Shown: piece by piece, positions 26,868 through 36,434 of the stretch
Layout of the letters: each line of letters begins with the position of its first letter
Numbering within the stretch: position 1 is the stretch's first letter
Assembly (NCBI RefSeq): GCF_900188185.1
Contig: NZ_FZPA01000008.1
Span: forward strand, 124,001 to 188,000
Source of the DNA: Sphingopyxis indica
GTDB lineage: Bacteria; Pseudomonadota; Alphaproteobacteria; Sphingomonadales; Sphingomonadaceae
Direction: 5' to 3'
DNA: 64,000 nt
Program-made: the position numbers and the translations under genes
Notes under the pieces: model-generated
Databases searched by the model: none
The model's input: only the letters and a program-made list of their open reading frames with translations
What the model was told of the DNA's origin: nothing

Positions 26868-28811
26868 GTGGTCTTGCTTTTCCGCCTTCGCCTGCTCACC
26901 CTTCTCCTCGCTGCCCTGGGCGGCATCATGCTCCATCCGGCGGCTGCGCGAGCACAAGGCGGCGAGGTTCAGACCGTTTGGCGGCTTCTCGACTATGTGG
27001 CCGTCGACTATGCCGGAGCCGTGTCGGGCGGCCGCGTCACGAGTACGACCGAATATGCCGAGATGACCGAATTCTCGGCGACGATCCGGACCGGCATCGC
27101 GGCCCTCCCTTCGAATCCCGGACGCGCCAGGCTGATCGCCGAGGCGCAAGGGCTTGAGGCCGCCATCGCTTCAAAGGCCGCGCCGGAAGCGGTGGCGCAG
27201 AAGGCGCGAGCCTTGGCTAGCGATTTGCTGGCCGCCTATCCGGTGCCGCTTGCGCCCGCCAAGGCGCCCGATCCGGCGCGCGGCGCGGCGCTCTACGCCG
27301 AGAATTGCGCGAGCTGCCACGGCGCCAAGGGCGATGGTCACGGCCCGCAGACGATTGGAATGGATCCGCCGCCGATCGCCTTCACTGACGCAGAGCGTGC
27401 GCGCAAGCGCAGCCTGTTCGCGCTTTATCAGGTGATCGACCAAGGCCTCGACGGCACGGCGATGCAGAGCTTTGCGCATCTGCCATCGGAAGACCGTTGG
27501 GCGCTTTCGGCCTATGTCGGCGGTTTTGCGTTCAAGGATACCGTTGCGGGCGAACGCATCTGGAAGACCGATCCGGCCCTGCGCCAGCGCTTTCCCGATC
27601 TCCAGGCCTTCACCAGCATGACGCCGGAGGCGCTCGGCCGCGCGATCGGGCAGGACAAGGCGGATGCCGTCATCGCCTATCTGCGTGCGAACCCGCAGGC
27701 GCTGCGCCCGCCGACGCCCGCATCGCTCGCGGTCGCGCGCGAAAAGCTTGCCCAGAGCCTTGCCGCCTATCGCGCGGGCGACAGACGCGGCGCTGAACAG
27801 CTTGCGCTCTCCGCATATCTCGACGGATTCGAACCGCTTGAGCCGGTCCTCACTGCCCGAGACGCGACGCTGATGGCGCGCATCGAGGGCGCGATGGGGG
27901 AATTCCGAACCGCGATCGGGCGCGGTGAGCCGGCCGACGTCCTCGCCAGCAAATCCGCCGTGATCGAGGGTCTGTTCACAGACGCAGAGACCGTGTTGTC
28001 TCCGGATGCGGCGAGCGACGCCTCAACCTTCATTGGTGCGCTCACCATTCTGCTGCGCGAGGGGCTCGAAGCGCTGCTGATCGTCGTTGCGATGATCGCC
28101 TTCCTGCGCAAGGCCGACCGCCCCGAGGTGCTATCCTATGTCCATGGCGGCTGGATCGCTGCGCTTATCGCGGGTGGCGCGACCTGGGCGGTTGCGACCT
28201 ATGCGATCTCGATCAGCGGCGCGAGCCGCGAACTCACCGAAGGGTTCGGCTCGCTCTTCGCGGCGGTGGTGCTGGTCTCTGTGGGCATCTGGATGCACGG
28301 CAAGTCGCACGCCGAAAGCTGGCAGCGCTATATCCGCGAGGCGCTCGGCAAGGCATTGTCGCGCCGCTCGGCCTGGTTCCTGTTCGGCCTCGCCTTTCTC
28401 GTCGTTTATCGCGAGGCGTTCGAGACGATCTTGTTCTTCGCAGCATTGGCAGCACAAGGGCGCGGGAGCGTCATCGCGGCAGGCGCGGCAACCGCGGTCG
28501 CGGTGCTCGCGGTGGTTGCTTGGGCGATGCTGCGTTACAGCCGCTCACTGCCGATCGGGAAATTCTTCGCCTACAGCTCGGTGCTCATCGCCATCCTTGC
28601 GGTGGTGCTCGCCGGCAAGGGCACGGCCGCGCTTCAGGAGGCCGGGCTCATCGACATCACGCCGGTCGCGCATGTGCCGAGGCTCTCGATGCTGGGTATC
28701 TTCCCGTCATTGCAGCCGCTGCTTCTCCAGTTCCTCGCGCTTGCGATTTTGTGGCTCGGGTTCTGGTACAACGGACGCAAGCACGCTGCCGCTAGTGCCG
28801 CTGCCGAATAG
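26868..28811 (+). CDS. Cytochrome c domain fused to FTR1-family iron/lead permease
   Basis: This roughly 647-residue protein has a signal peptide ending near AAARAQG and a class I cytochrome c domain (LYAENCASCHGAKGDGHG, distal Met in the following lobe). The C-terminal half is an FTR1 permease with the two REGLE-type motifs LREGLEALLIVV and VYREAFETILFF. The GTG at 26868 is preferred (GGAG 8 bp upstream); a TTG at 26847 would overlap the CDF stop. Related PbrT-type permeases take up Fe or Pb, so with the CadR/PbrR-like regulator and CDF this looks like a Pb/Cd module (inference). Confidence 0.88.
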   Translation: MVLLFRLRLLTLLLAALGGIMLHPAAARAQGGEVQTVWRLLDYVAVDYAGAVSGGRVTSTTEYAEMTEFSATIRTGIAALPSNPGRARLIAEAQGLEAAIASKAAPEAVAQKARALASDLLAAYPVPLAPAKAPDPARGAALYAENCASCHGAKGDGHGPQTIGMDPPPIAFTDAERARKRSLFALYQVIDQGLDGTAMQSFAHLPSEDRWALSAYVGGFAFKDTVAGERIWKTDPALRQRFPDLQAFTSMTPEALGRAIGQDKADAVIAYLRANPQALRPPTPASLAVAREKLAQSLAAYRAGDRRGAEQLALSAYLDGFEPLEPVLTARDATLMARIEGAMGEFRTAIGRGEPADVLASKSAVIEGLFTDAETVLSPDAASDASTFIGALTILLREGLEALLIVVAMIAFLRKADRPEVLSYVHGGWIAALIAGGATWAVATYAISISGASRELTEGFGSLFAAVVLVSVGIWMHGKSHAESWQRYIREALGKALSRRSAWFLFGLAFLVVYREAFETILFFAALAAQGRGSVIAAGAATAVAVLAVVAWAMLRYSRSLPIGKFFAYSSVLIAILAVVLAGKGTAALQEAGLIDITPVAHVPRLSMLGIFPSLQPLLLQFLALAILWLGFWYNGRKHAAASAAAE

Positions 28812-28982
28812 GCGCTCTCATTTCCAGCTCGCGCACGCGGCGCTCAGTTGCTGTTTTGCGGGAGCCGCATCTGGTGGTCGGCATCCCGGGGGTAAGCGTT
28901 CAGAAGTTCCAGTCCCTTCCGGTCAATCTGTTTGCTCGATTCCGCCATTCCTTGGAGATAATCGACGAGGGGAGAAAGACTG

Positions 28983-29309
28983 ATGTTGACGCCATTTGCC
29001 TATGCGGCGGCTGCATTGGCCGAAATCGCCGGATGCTTCGCTTTCTGGGCGTGGCTGAGACTTGACCGATCGCCTCTCTGGATAGCCCCGGGGATGGTGT
29101 CGCTCGCGCTGTTCGCATGGCTGTTGACGCTGATCGATAGCGATGCGGCGGGGCGCGCCTATGCCGCATATGGAGGCGTTTACATCAGCGCTTCCCTGCT
29201 ATGGCTCTGGGCGGTCGAGGGCGTGCGTCCCGACCGTTGGGATGTATGGGGAGCGTTGATCTGTCTGGTTGGCGCGGGCGTGATCCTGTTGGGGCCGCGT
29301 ACAGCTTGA
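28983..29309 (+). CDS. ynfA: YnfA-family (UPF0060) small membrane protein
   Basis: This 108-residue protein has four predicted transmembrane helices and family landmarks [38 protein letters not shown] and [24 protein letters not shown]. YnfA proteins are SMR-like small multidrug-resistance-type exporters and often accompany metal-resistance genes. GGGGAGAAAG lies upstream of the start. A 7-bp hairpin (29322-29347) after the stop may mark its end. Confidence 0.93.
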   Translation: MLTPFAYAAAALAEIAGCFAFWAWLRLDRSPLWIAPGMVSLALFAWLLTLIDSDAAGRAYAAYGGVYISASLLWLWAVEGVRPDRWDVWGALICLVGAGVILLGPRTA

Positions 29310-29623
29310 ACGCTGGTTTATTCATCGGATCGGCCGGAAACCGATGAGGCAAGGCGAGCAACTCAAGCACGCTATCGACATCAAGTACAATATATGATTG
29401 GCAATCCGCCACTCTGGAAGAGAGAGATCGTTCTGAGATTTCTTAATCAACTTTACGGGTATAGATTCAGTCAAACGAAAATAACGAAACAAGATGGTCA
29501 GCCTCGACACATGATGTCACACCATATCATGAAGATAGGCGAACACTGTTTGCCAAGTGATTTTGGGCAGATGTGGAATTACCCTCTTTCTTTCCAGCTC
29601 ATAAGAGGCTAGACGCGCAGGCG
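29310..29623 (+). promoter_or_regulatory. AT-richer intergenic region upstream of the czc genes
   Basis: After a TCATCGG/CCGATGA hairpin (29322-29347), the sequence becomes noticeably AT-richer than its neighbours. It contains an inverted repeat CATGAT-10-ATCATG (29510-29531). No gene with family similarity is seen. It probably holds the promoter of the small secreted protein and czcCBA; I cannot assign the regulator. Confidence 0.4.
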
Positions 29624-29959
29624 ATGAAGGGCTGGCTTTCCATCATTCTCGGTCTTTTCCTCGCCCTCGGTGTGACGGCGGGGACAATGGCGCACGCAAC
29701 TGAGCTGGGCGTGGGCACCAGCGCTGTTGCATCTATCGGCGGTTGCGAGAACTTCTCGAAAAAGAATGACGACGGCCAGTCCGACCCTTCCAAGGCGTCG
29801 GCCAATTTTCACGGCTGCCATTGTCACCATGTCGGAATTCCGGTCGGGGCGAAGCCCGAACCCGCGCCCGTGATTTCGGTCAAGGCTGTGCCGACACGAA
29901 ACGGCACAAGCCTCTCTCCACCGACCCGTTCTGACACCTTTCGACCTCCGATAGCCTGA
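29624..29959 (+). CDS. Small secreted Cys/His-containing protein upstream of czcCBA
   Basis: This 111-residue protein has a signal peptide (GWLSIILGLFLALGVTAGTMAHA) and a central segment with Cys and a NFHGCHCHHVGIPVG motif that looks like a metal ligand cluster. The C-terminus is Pro/Ser/Thr-rich. It resembles short proteins often found before HME-RND operons, but no named family is recognised. It precedes czcC by 64 bp. Confidence 0.65.
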   Translation: MKGWLSIILGLFLALGVTAGTMAHATELGVGTSAVASIGGCENFSKKNDDGQSDPSKASANFHGCHCHHVGIPVGAKPEPAPVISVKAVPTRNGTSLSPPTRSDTFRPPIA

Positions 29960-30023
29960 CAGCTGAAGCTTCGCCCGGCCGAGCCTGGGCCCGCGCCTTC
30001 GGTTTGTCAGGAGTTCTTCGTAC

Positions 30024-31331
30024 ATGCATGTTCTGTTTGCGTCCGCCATGGTTGCGGCGCTTGTGGCCACATCAGCCTCGCCCGCTGCAGCGCAGGTGGC
30101 GGATCCGGCGGTTGCCGGTCCCCCAGCACCAGCCATCCCGCCCGAGGTCCGCACTGGGCCGTTACCCGCAGTCCTGACACTTGCCCGCGCGATCGAGGAA
30201 GCTGAAGTAAGATCTCCGGCCCTTGTCGCAGCCCGGGCCGACGTCGAAGCCGCGCGCGGCCGTCTGCGACAGGCGCGTTTCCGCTTCAATCCAGTCCTGG
30301 ACGTCGAAGTCGAGAATTTCGCGGGCACCGGACCCTATTCGGGCTTCAATGGCACCGAGACCACCGTTTCGGTCAACCAGAGGCTCGACCTCGGCGGTAG
30401 GCGAAAGGCGAGGATGACGCTTGCCGAGGCCGAATTCGCCGCCCAGGAATATCGCTTCGCGATCGCTCGCGCCGATCTCGGCCGGCAGGTCCGCAATCTC
30501 TTCGCGCTTGGCGTAGCCGCGCGCGACAATCTGGCGCTTGCTAGGGAAAATGAAGACCGGGCGCGTGAACTATCGCGCGTCGCACGCGAGCTGGTCGATG
30601 CAGGAAAGGAACCCCCGCTGCGGGGCCTGCGCGCCGAGGCAGCACTTGCACAGGCAACGGCAGCGCTGCGTGCCGCCGAAGCCGATGAGGCGGCCGCCCG
30701 CCGTTCGCTTGCTGCGCTCCTTGGGGTCGATGTTCCTCCTACAGAGCTCGCCGGCAGCGACATGCTGGCCCCGCCAGCCACTGTCGATGCAATGGCGACG
30801 CTCGATGTACGCCTTGCCGAAGCGGAACGGGTCATTGCCGATGCCGAGCTGCGCCAGGCCCGCGCGGAGGGTCGGCTCGATCCGTCTGTCGGTGTTGGCG
30901 TGCGCCAATTGCGCGAAACCGGCGACCGCGCTTTGATCGCCAGCCTTTCGGTGCCGCTTCCCGTCTTTGATCGCAATCAGGGCAATGTCGCCGCCGCGCG
31001 ATCGGGTGTGCAGGGAGCGGAGGCGCGCCGCAACAGCGTGCTCGCCAACACCCAGGCTGAAATCGCCAACGCACGCGCGGCCCTGGACGCGGCCGAGGCG
31101 CGGGTCGCCGCTCTCGAAGGAAGCGGCATCGGTCAAGCGCGCGAAGCCCTGCGTCTTGCGCAGCTGTCCTACCGGGCCGGCAAATCCTCGCTGATCGAAT
31201 TGCTCGACGCGCAGCAGGCTTATGCCTCGACCCAGGGCGAACTCATAGCGGCGCGTCGCGCCCGGGCGGAAGCCCAGGCTACCCTGGCGCGTCAGGCTGC
31301 GGCGGCTGATGCTGTGGACATAGGCCAATGA
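30024..31331 (+). CDS. czcC: CzcC-like outer-membrane efflux channel
   Basis: This 435-residue OMF protein has a signal ending in SPAAAQ and two OEP repeats (TLARAIEEAEVRSPALVAARADVEAARGRLRQAR and the matching second half LSVPLPVFDRNQGNVAAARSG). Long Ala/Glu/Arg-rich helices form the periplasmic tunnel. It carries Zn/Cd/Co across the outer membrane with CzcB and CzcA. AGGAG lies 10 bp before the ATG. Confidence 0.92.
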   Translation: MHVLFASAMVAALVATSASPAAAQVADPAVAGPPAPAIPPEVRTGPLPAVLTLARAIEEAEVRSPALVAARADVEAARGRLRQARFRFNPVLDVEVENFAGTGPYSGFNGTETTVSVNQRLDLGGRRKARMTLAEAEFAAQEYRFAIARADLGRQVRNLFALGVAARDNLALARENEDRARELSRVARELVDAGKEPPLRGLRAEAALAQATAALRAAEADEAAARRSLAALLGVDVPPTELAGSDMLAPPATVDAMATLDVRLAEAERVIADAELRQARAEGRLDPSVGVGVRQLRETGDRALIASLSVPLPVFDRNQGNVAAARSGVQGAEARRNSVLANTQAEIANARAALDAAEARVAALEGSGIGQAREALRLAQLSYRAGKSSLIELLDAQQAYASTQGELIAARRARAEAQATLARQAAAADAVDIGQ

Positions 31332-31470
31332 CGGCGTTTGTCTCGGAGATTCGCACCCCCCTGTCATCACCGACAGCCTGCGCCATCCCGCACTCCTCAA
31401 CCACTGCGTCACGGCTCGCAGCGAAGCGCAACCTGTCGCGGCCAGCTCACATGATATTCGGAGATGTTGA

Positions 31471-32631
31471 ATGATCACACAGGACAAACGCCTCCTCGGC
31501 GGTGTGGCTGGCGCCGTGCTGCTCGCAGCAGTCGGCGGCTTTTCGGTCGCCCGCTGCACCGCAGATCCGGCTGCCGACACCCAAAGTGGCGAAAAGGCGG
31601 AAGAAGACGCCGAAGCTCACGCCGACAGCCTGCCTATGACTGCCGATGCGATCCGCGCTGCCGAAATCGCCGTAGAAGCGGTGCGCGCTGGCGGACTTGG
31701 ATCGGAAATTATTGCCCAGGCCACCGTTGCCGCAGCACCGAATGGTGAGGCCATCGTCACCGCGCGCGCCGGCGGCGCTGTTACTCGTGTGTACAAACGG
31801 CTGGGTGATCCAGTTCGTGCCGGAGAGGCGCTGGCCATTGTCCAAAGCCGAGATGCCGCTCAGATCGCGGCGGACAAGGCAGCGGCCGAAGCACGCGCGG
31901 TGCTCGCCCAGCGCAATCTCGCTCGGGAGCGGCAACTCTATGAACAGAAGGTGTCGGCCCGCGTCGATTATGAACAGGCGCAGGCGGAGGCTGGGGTTGC
32001 AGCAGCAGAAGCTCGGCGTGCCCAGGTCGCGGCCAGGGCCGCGAATGTCACGGGCGATGGCAGCGGTGCGATTGTCGCCAGCCCGGTTTCCGGACGGGTA
32101 ACTGCCGAAAATGTAAGTCTTGGCGCATTCGTCCAACCGGAAACCGAGCTGTTCCGCGTCGCCGATCCGTCGAAAGTGCAAATCGAGGCTGCGGTTGGGC
32201 CGACCGATGCGGAGCGTCTCGCTCCCGGTGATCGGGCTATCGTCGAGTTGCCCGACGGCCGCACGATCGAGGCCAGGGTTCGCGCGATCACGCCGGGGCT
32301 CGCAGGCGAAACGCGTTCGGCCACAGCCGTGCTCGACGTTCCCGGAAGCCTCCAACCAGGGCTTCCGGTACGTGTCCGTTTGCTGCCGAGCCGTGGCGAA
32401 GTGTCGGACGCGATCGTCATATCCGAAGATGCGCTTCAAACCCTGGAAGGACGAGACGTGGTCTTCGTGCGCACCAAACAGGGTTTTCGCTTACGCAACG
32501 TCACGGTGGGTCGGCGCAGCGCCGGTCGCGTCGAGATCGTCTCGGGTCTGAAACCGGGCGAGATGATCGCAACCAGAAACGCATTCCTGCTCAAGGCCGA
32601 GCTCGGCAAGGGCGCGGGCGAGGAGCACTAA
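31471..32631 (+). CDS. czcB: CzcB-like membrane-fusion protein
   Basis: This 386-residue adaptor has an N-terminal anchor (LLGGVAGAVLLAAVGGFSV) with a Cys. Lipoyl half-motifs (AIVTARAGGAVTRVYKRLGDPVRAGEAL and IVASPVSGRVTAENVSLGAFV) flank a coiled coil, followed by beta-barrel and membrane-proximal domains. It links the CzcA pump to CzcC. It lacks the heavy-metal ribbon and CusF tail seen in the copper adaptor, which fits divalent substrates. czcA follows after 3 bp. Confidence 0.93.
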   Translation: MITQDKRLLGGVAGAVLLAAVGGFSVARCTADPAADTQSGEKAEEDAEAHADSLPMTADAIRAAEIAVEAVRAGGLGSEIIAQATVAAAPNGEAIVTARAGGAVTRVYKRLGDPVRAGEALAIVQSRDAAQIAADKAAAEARAVLAQRNLARERQLYEQKVSARVDYEQAQAEAGVAAAEARRAQVAARAANVTGDGSGAIVASPVSGRVTAENVSLGAFVQPETELFRVADPSKVQIEAAVGPTDAERLAPGDRAIVELPDGRTIEARVRAITPGLAGETRSATAVLDVPGSLQPGLPVRVRLLPSRGEVSDAIVISEDALQTLEGRDVVFVRTKQGFRLRNVTVGRRSAGRVEIVSGLKPGEMIATRNAFLLKAELGKGAGEEH

Positions 32632-32634
32632 TTC

Positions 32635-35600
32635 ATGATCGCACGACTTATTGCGCTCTCCGTCCGCGCCCGCTGGATGGTCCTGTTCCTCTTCCTGGCG
32701 GTAGCAGCGCTCGGTACATGGCAGCTGTTCAAGCTACCGATCGACGCAGTGCCGGACATCACCAGCAACCAGGTGCAGATAAATACGGTCGATCCGCGTC
32801 TGTCCCCGGAAGAAATCGAAAAGCTCGTCACCTACCCGGTCGAAATCTCTCTGGCCGGCATCCCCGGACTTGAAACGACCAGATCCATCTCGCGCAACGG
32901 GTTCAGTCAGGTAACGGCAATCTTCTCCGAATCTACCGATTTGTATTTCGCACGGCAACAGGTGGGGGAGCGGCTGACCCAGGTTACCGAGAACCTGCCC
33001 GATGGCGTGCAGCCGCAGATCGGGCCGGTGACAACCGGTCTTGGCGAGATAGTCATGTATACCGTCGGCTACACCAATCCCGACGGCAAGGGCGCAAAGA
33101 AAATGGCTGGAAAGGCGGGCTGGCAGCCCGACGGCAGCTATCTTACGCCTGAGGGCGAGTTGCTCACCGATGAGGTTGCCAAAGCCGGATATTTGCGGAC
33201 CGTCCAAGACTGGATCATCGGCCCGCAGCTGAAGGCCGTGCGCGGTGTGGCAGGGGTCGACTCGATCGGCGGCTATGCCAAGACGTTCGTGGTGGAGCCC
33301 GATCCGACCAAACTGACTAGTTACGGAATTTCCTACAGCGAACTCGGCGAAGCACTGGAAGATGCCAACCTTGCGGTAGGCGCCAATTTTTTCAACCGCG
33401 GCGGTGAAGCCTATCTCGTGCGTGTCGATGCGCGGGTGCGCTCCGGCGATGAAATCAGGAACGCGGTCGTGGCAACGCGCGGCGGTGTTCCGATCACGGT
33501 TGGCCAGATCGCCGACGTCAAGGTCGGCGGTGATTTGCGGACCGGCGCTGGCAGTCTGAACGGCAAGGAAGCGGTGATTGGCACCGTGCTCATGCTGATT
33601 GATCAGAACAGCCGGATTGTGGCGGAATCTGTAACAGAGAAAATTGATCAGGTTTCGAAGACGCTGCCCCCCGGTGTCGATGTAAACATCGTCCTAAACC
33701 GCGCCGAACTGGTCGGTGCGACCGTAGGAACAGTCGAAACCAATCTGACCGAGGGCGCGTTGCTGGTCGCTGCTGCGCTCTTCTTGCTCCTAGGCAACTG
33801 GCGCGCCGCGATCATCGCAGCCCTGGTAATTCCGTTCTCCTTCCTGATGATGGCAACCGGGATGAACACGTTTGGGGTGCCGGGCAACCTCATGAGCTTG
33901 GGGGCGCTCGATTTCGGCCTGATCGTGGATGGTGCCGTCATCATCATCGAGAACTGTCTCGCGCGATTGGCCCATCGCCAGGAACATGAAGGGAGACTGT
34001 TGACCCTTAATGAACGGCTCGAAGAAACGATGCATGCGTCGCAGGAGATGATCAAACCGACAGTCTTCGGTCAGGCGATTATTCTCCTCTCCTTCGCACC
34101 GCTGCTGATGTTCACCGGCGTGGAGGGCAAGACCTTCTCGCCCATGGCAATCACGATCATGCTGGCGCTATTCTCCGCGTTCATCCTTTCACTCACGCTG
34201 GTGCCCGCACTGGTGGCATTGCTCATTCGCGGGCGAGTTGCCGAGAAGGAAGTATGGCTGATCCGCAAGAGCAAGGACCGTTACTTGCCGCTGCTCGACA
34301 AGGCGCTGGCCCGGCCGATGCCGTTCATCGCCGGGGGCTTGGCATTCTTTCTGGTGGCGTTCCCGGTCTTTGGACTGCTCGGTTCGGAATTCATTCCTCA
34401 ACTTGACGAGAAGAACCTGGCCGTTGCCTCGACACGCGTACCGTCGGTGAGCATCGATCAATCTCTGGCGATGCAGCGCAAGGTCGAGGCGGCTGTAGCA
34501 GAGCTGCCTGAGGTGGAATTGATGTTCTCCAAGACCGGTACGGCAGAGGTCGCTACCGATCCGATGCCGGTGAATGTCTCTGATGGGTTCGTCATTCTCA
34601 AGCCGGAAGACGAGTGGCCTGCGGGAGTGGATAGCAAGGCCGACGTGGTTGAACGCATCGAGAAGGCCGTGAGTGGCCAACTCGGGCAGGTCTACGAAGT
34701 CAGCCAGCCGATCGAACTGCGCTTCAATGAGCTGATCTCAGGCGTCCGCGGTGACGTGGCGATCAAGCTCTATGGCGACGATCTCGACAAGATGTCGCAG
34801 ACCGCCAACGAAATGGTCGAGGTGCTTCAGGCCATTCCGGGTGCGGCCAGCGTGAAGGCGGATCAGGTCGGGGGTGCGCCTTTGCTTGATGTGGAGCTGG
34901 ATCGTGCGATGATTGCCCGCTATGGACTCACCGTCAAAGAGGTGGCGGACACCGTCGCAACGGCTCTTGGCGGGCGGGAGTCGGGGTTGCTGTATGAAGG
35001 CGACCGCCGCTACGACATCGCGGTCCGCGTGCCCGACGCAACGCGGGTAAACCTTGACGATATTCGTGCGCTTCCTGTGCTCTTGCCCGAAGAGCCCGGG
35101 GAAATCCGGCAACAGATCCCGCTCTCGCTAGTAGCGAATATCCAGTTGACTGAAGGGCTTAACGAGATACGGCGCGAAAACGGAAAACGACGCGTCGTTG
35201 TCCAGTTGAATCTCGAGGATCGCGACGCAGGCTCGTTCGTCGAGGAGGCGCAGGCCAAAATTGCACAAGTAGAACTGCCTGCCGGCTACTATCTGGAATG
35301 GGGCGGACAGTTCGAGAATTTGCAAGCGGCGACGGCACGACTGTCGATCGTGGTGCCGCTAGCCTTTGTTGCCATCTTCGTCCTGCTTTTCATGGCCCTT
35401 GGATCGGCAGGCCGGGCGATTGCGGTCTTCCTGACCTTGCCGCTGGGGTTGGCCGGCGGGATTTTCACCCTCGCCCTGACCGGTATCAACTTTTCCGTCT
35501 CGGCAGCGGTCGGGCTTATCGTGCTGGCCGGTGTTTCGGTTCTGAACGGTCTGGTCGTGATGACGGCCATTCGTGAACGTCAGGAGCATGGGCTGCCTCT

Positions 35601-35880
35601 GGTTGAGGCAATCCGGGAAGGCATGGCCGAGAAGATGCGTGCAGTCATCATGACCGGCTTTGTTCCGGCGATTGGCTTCATTCCGATGGCAATCGCCACC
35701 GGGACGGGGGCCGAAGTCCAGAAGCCGCTCGCGGTCACGGTTATCGGCGGGTTGATTGCTGCAACCGTTCTCACCCTGTTGGTGCTGCCGTCGATTGCGA
35801 AGGTTGTGCTCGGAGCAATCGAAAACCGTCGGCGCAAGCGGGACGAGAATGCCTCGCCGATTGCGCCAGAACCGGCGTGA
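32635..35880 (+). CDS. czcA: CzcA-like heavy-metal-efflux RND transporter (Zn/Cd/Co type)
   Basis: This 1081-residue RND pump has the usual 12 transmembrane helices and two periplasmic loops. Helix 4 contains LGALDFGLIVDGAVIIIENCLARL, with the aspartates and glutamate of the divalent-cation HME-1 class. The Met cluster of CusA is absent (FIPQLDEKNLAVAST). It exports Zn, Cd or Co through CzcB/CzcC. It ends 11 bp before the DUF190 gene. Confidence 0.95.
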   Translation: MIARLIALSVRARWMVLFLFLAVAALGTWQLFKLPIDAVPDITSNQVQINTVDPRLSPEEIEKLVTYPVEISLAGIPGLETTRSISRNGFSQVTAIFSESTDLYFARQQVGERLTQVTENLPDGVQPQIGPVTTGLGEIVMYTVGYTNPDGKGAKKMAGKAGWQPDGSYLTPEGELLTDEVAKAGYLRTVQDWIIGPQLKAVRGVAGVDSIGGYAKTFVVEPDPTKLTSYGISYSELGEALEDANLAVGANFFNRGGEAYLVRVDARVRSGDEIRNAVVATRGGVPITVGQIADVKVGGDLRTGAGSLNGKEAVIGTVLMLIDQNSRIVAESVTEKIDQVSKTLPPGVDVNIVLNRAELVGATVGTVETNLTEGALLVAAALFLLLGNWRAAIIAALVIPFSFLMMATGMNTFGVPGNLMSLGALDFGLIVDGAVIIIENCLARLAHRQEHEGRLLTLNERLEETMHASQEMIKPTVFGQAIILLSFAPLLMFTGVEGKTFSPMAITIMLALFSAFILSLTLVPALVALLIRGRVAEKEVWLIRKSKDRYLPLLDKALARPMPFIAGGLAFFLVAFPVFGLLGSEFIPQLDEKNLAVASTRVPSVSIDQSLAMQRKVEAAVAELPEVELMFSKTGTAEVATDPMPVNVSDGFVILKPEDEWPAGVDSKADVVERIEKAVSGQLGQVYEVSQPIELRFNELISGVRGDVAIKLYGDDLDKMSQTANEMVEVLQAIPGAASVKADQVGGAPLLDVELDRAMIARYGLTVKEVADTVATALGGRESGLLYEGDRRYDIAVRVPDATRVNLDDIRALPVLLPEEPGEIRQQIPLSLVANIQLTEGLNEIRRENGKRRVVVQLNLEDRDAGSFVEEAQAKIAQVELPAGYYLEWGGQFENLQAATARLSIVVPLAFVAIFVLLFMALGSAGRAIAVFLTLPLGLAGGIFTLALTGINFSVSAAVGLIVLAGVSVLNGLVVMTAIRERQEHGLPLVEAIREGMAEKMRAVIMTGFVPAIGFIPMAIATGTGAEVQKPLAVTVIGGLIAATVLTLLVLPSIAKVVLGAIENRRRKRDENASPIAPEPA

Positions 35881-35891
35881 AGGAGAAGATC

Positions 35892-36236
35892 ATGACTGAA
35901 ACGATCAAGCTGTTGCGGATCTACACCGACGAAGCCGCCTATCTGGGTGATCGCAAGGTGCTGGAGGTGATTGCATCGCGCGCGCGCGACGCGGGATTGG
36001 CCGGCATCACCGTTCTGGATGCCCGACTCGGCTTCGGCAGATCGGCGCATGTCCACCGTCGGCACGTCTTCGAAAGTGACCGTGCCGTGGTCATCGAGAT
36101 CGTCGATGAGGATGAGCGGCTGCGGACTTTTGTCGATAGTCTCGACGATATTCCGGATGTCGGTCTGATGACCCTGGAACCGGTGGAAGTGCTTGGCGGG
36201 AAGGCACGACAGACCATCGCGGAGAAGGGTGCATGA
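35892..36236 (+). CDS. DUF190 (PII-like) small protein
   Basis: This 114-residue protein contains KLLRIYTDEAAYLGDRKVLEVIASRARDAGLAGITV and VHRRHVFESDRAVVIEIVDEDERL, the DUF190 signature. These proteins adopt a PII/ferredoxin-like fold and often accompany ion transporters, where they may sense nucleotides or ions. AGGAG is 6 bp before the ATG. It is in line with czcA and probably in the same transcript. Confidence 0.9.
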   Translation: MTETIKLLRIYTDEAAYLGDRKVLEVIASRARDAGLAGITVLDARLGFGRSAHVHRRHVFESDRAVVIEIVDEDERLRTFVDSLDDIPDVGLMTLEPVEVLGGKARQTIAEKGA

Positions 36237-36434
36237 TCGCGGATCTCGCGTTAGCGGCATGCCATGCCGGACGCGAGGTTGCATGGCCACGCGCTCGCCG
36301 CCTGCCGCAATGATACCTCCCCTTCGCCTCGCTGGCGGAGGGGCGCGCGCACCGCAGCCGCACGTCACGCTGCCCGGTGTTGGGGCATTCAAGGATGCAC
36401 CGCATGCGGTCGATCCGTTGAACGGAGACACGAT
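36237..36434 (+). promoter_or_regulatory. 198-bp leader of the P1B-4 ATPase gene
   Basis: This GC-rich untranslated stretch lies between the DUF190 stop and the ATPase start. It contains a pyrimidine/purine pair able to fold (CCTCC ... GGAGG around 36307-36337) and the 12-bp palindrome ACCGCATGCGGT at 36399-36410. It may contain a promoter or a regulatory RNA structure; I do not recognise a known riboswitch class. Confidence 0.4.

Noticed and set aside
29394..29612. 72-codon frame in the AT-rich region upstream of the czc genes
   Set aside because: No similarity, no ribosome site, and the composition fits a regulatory region.
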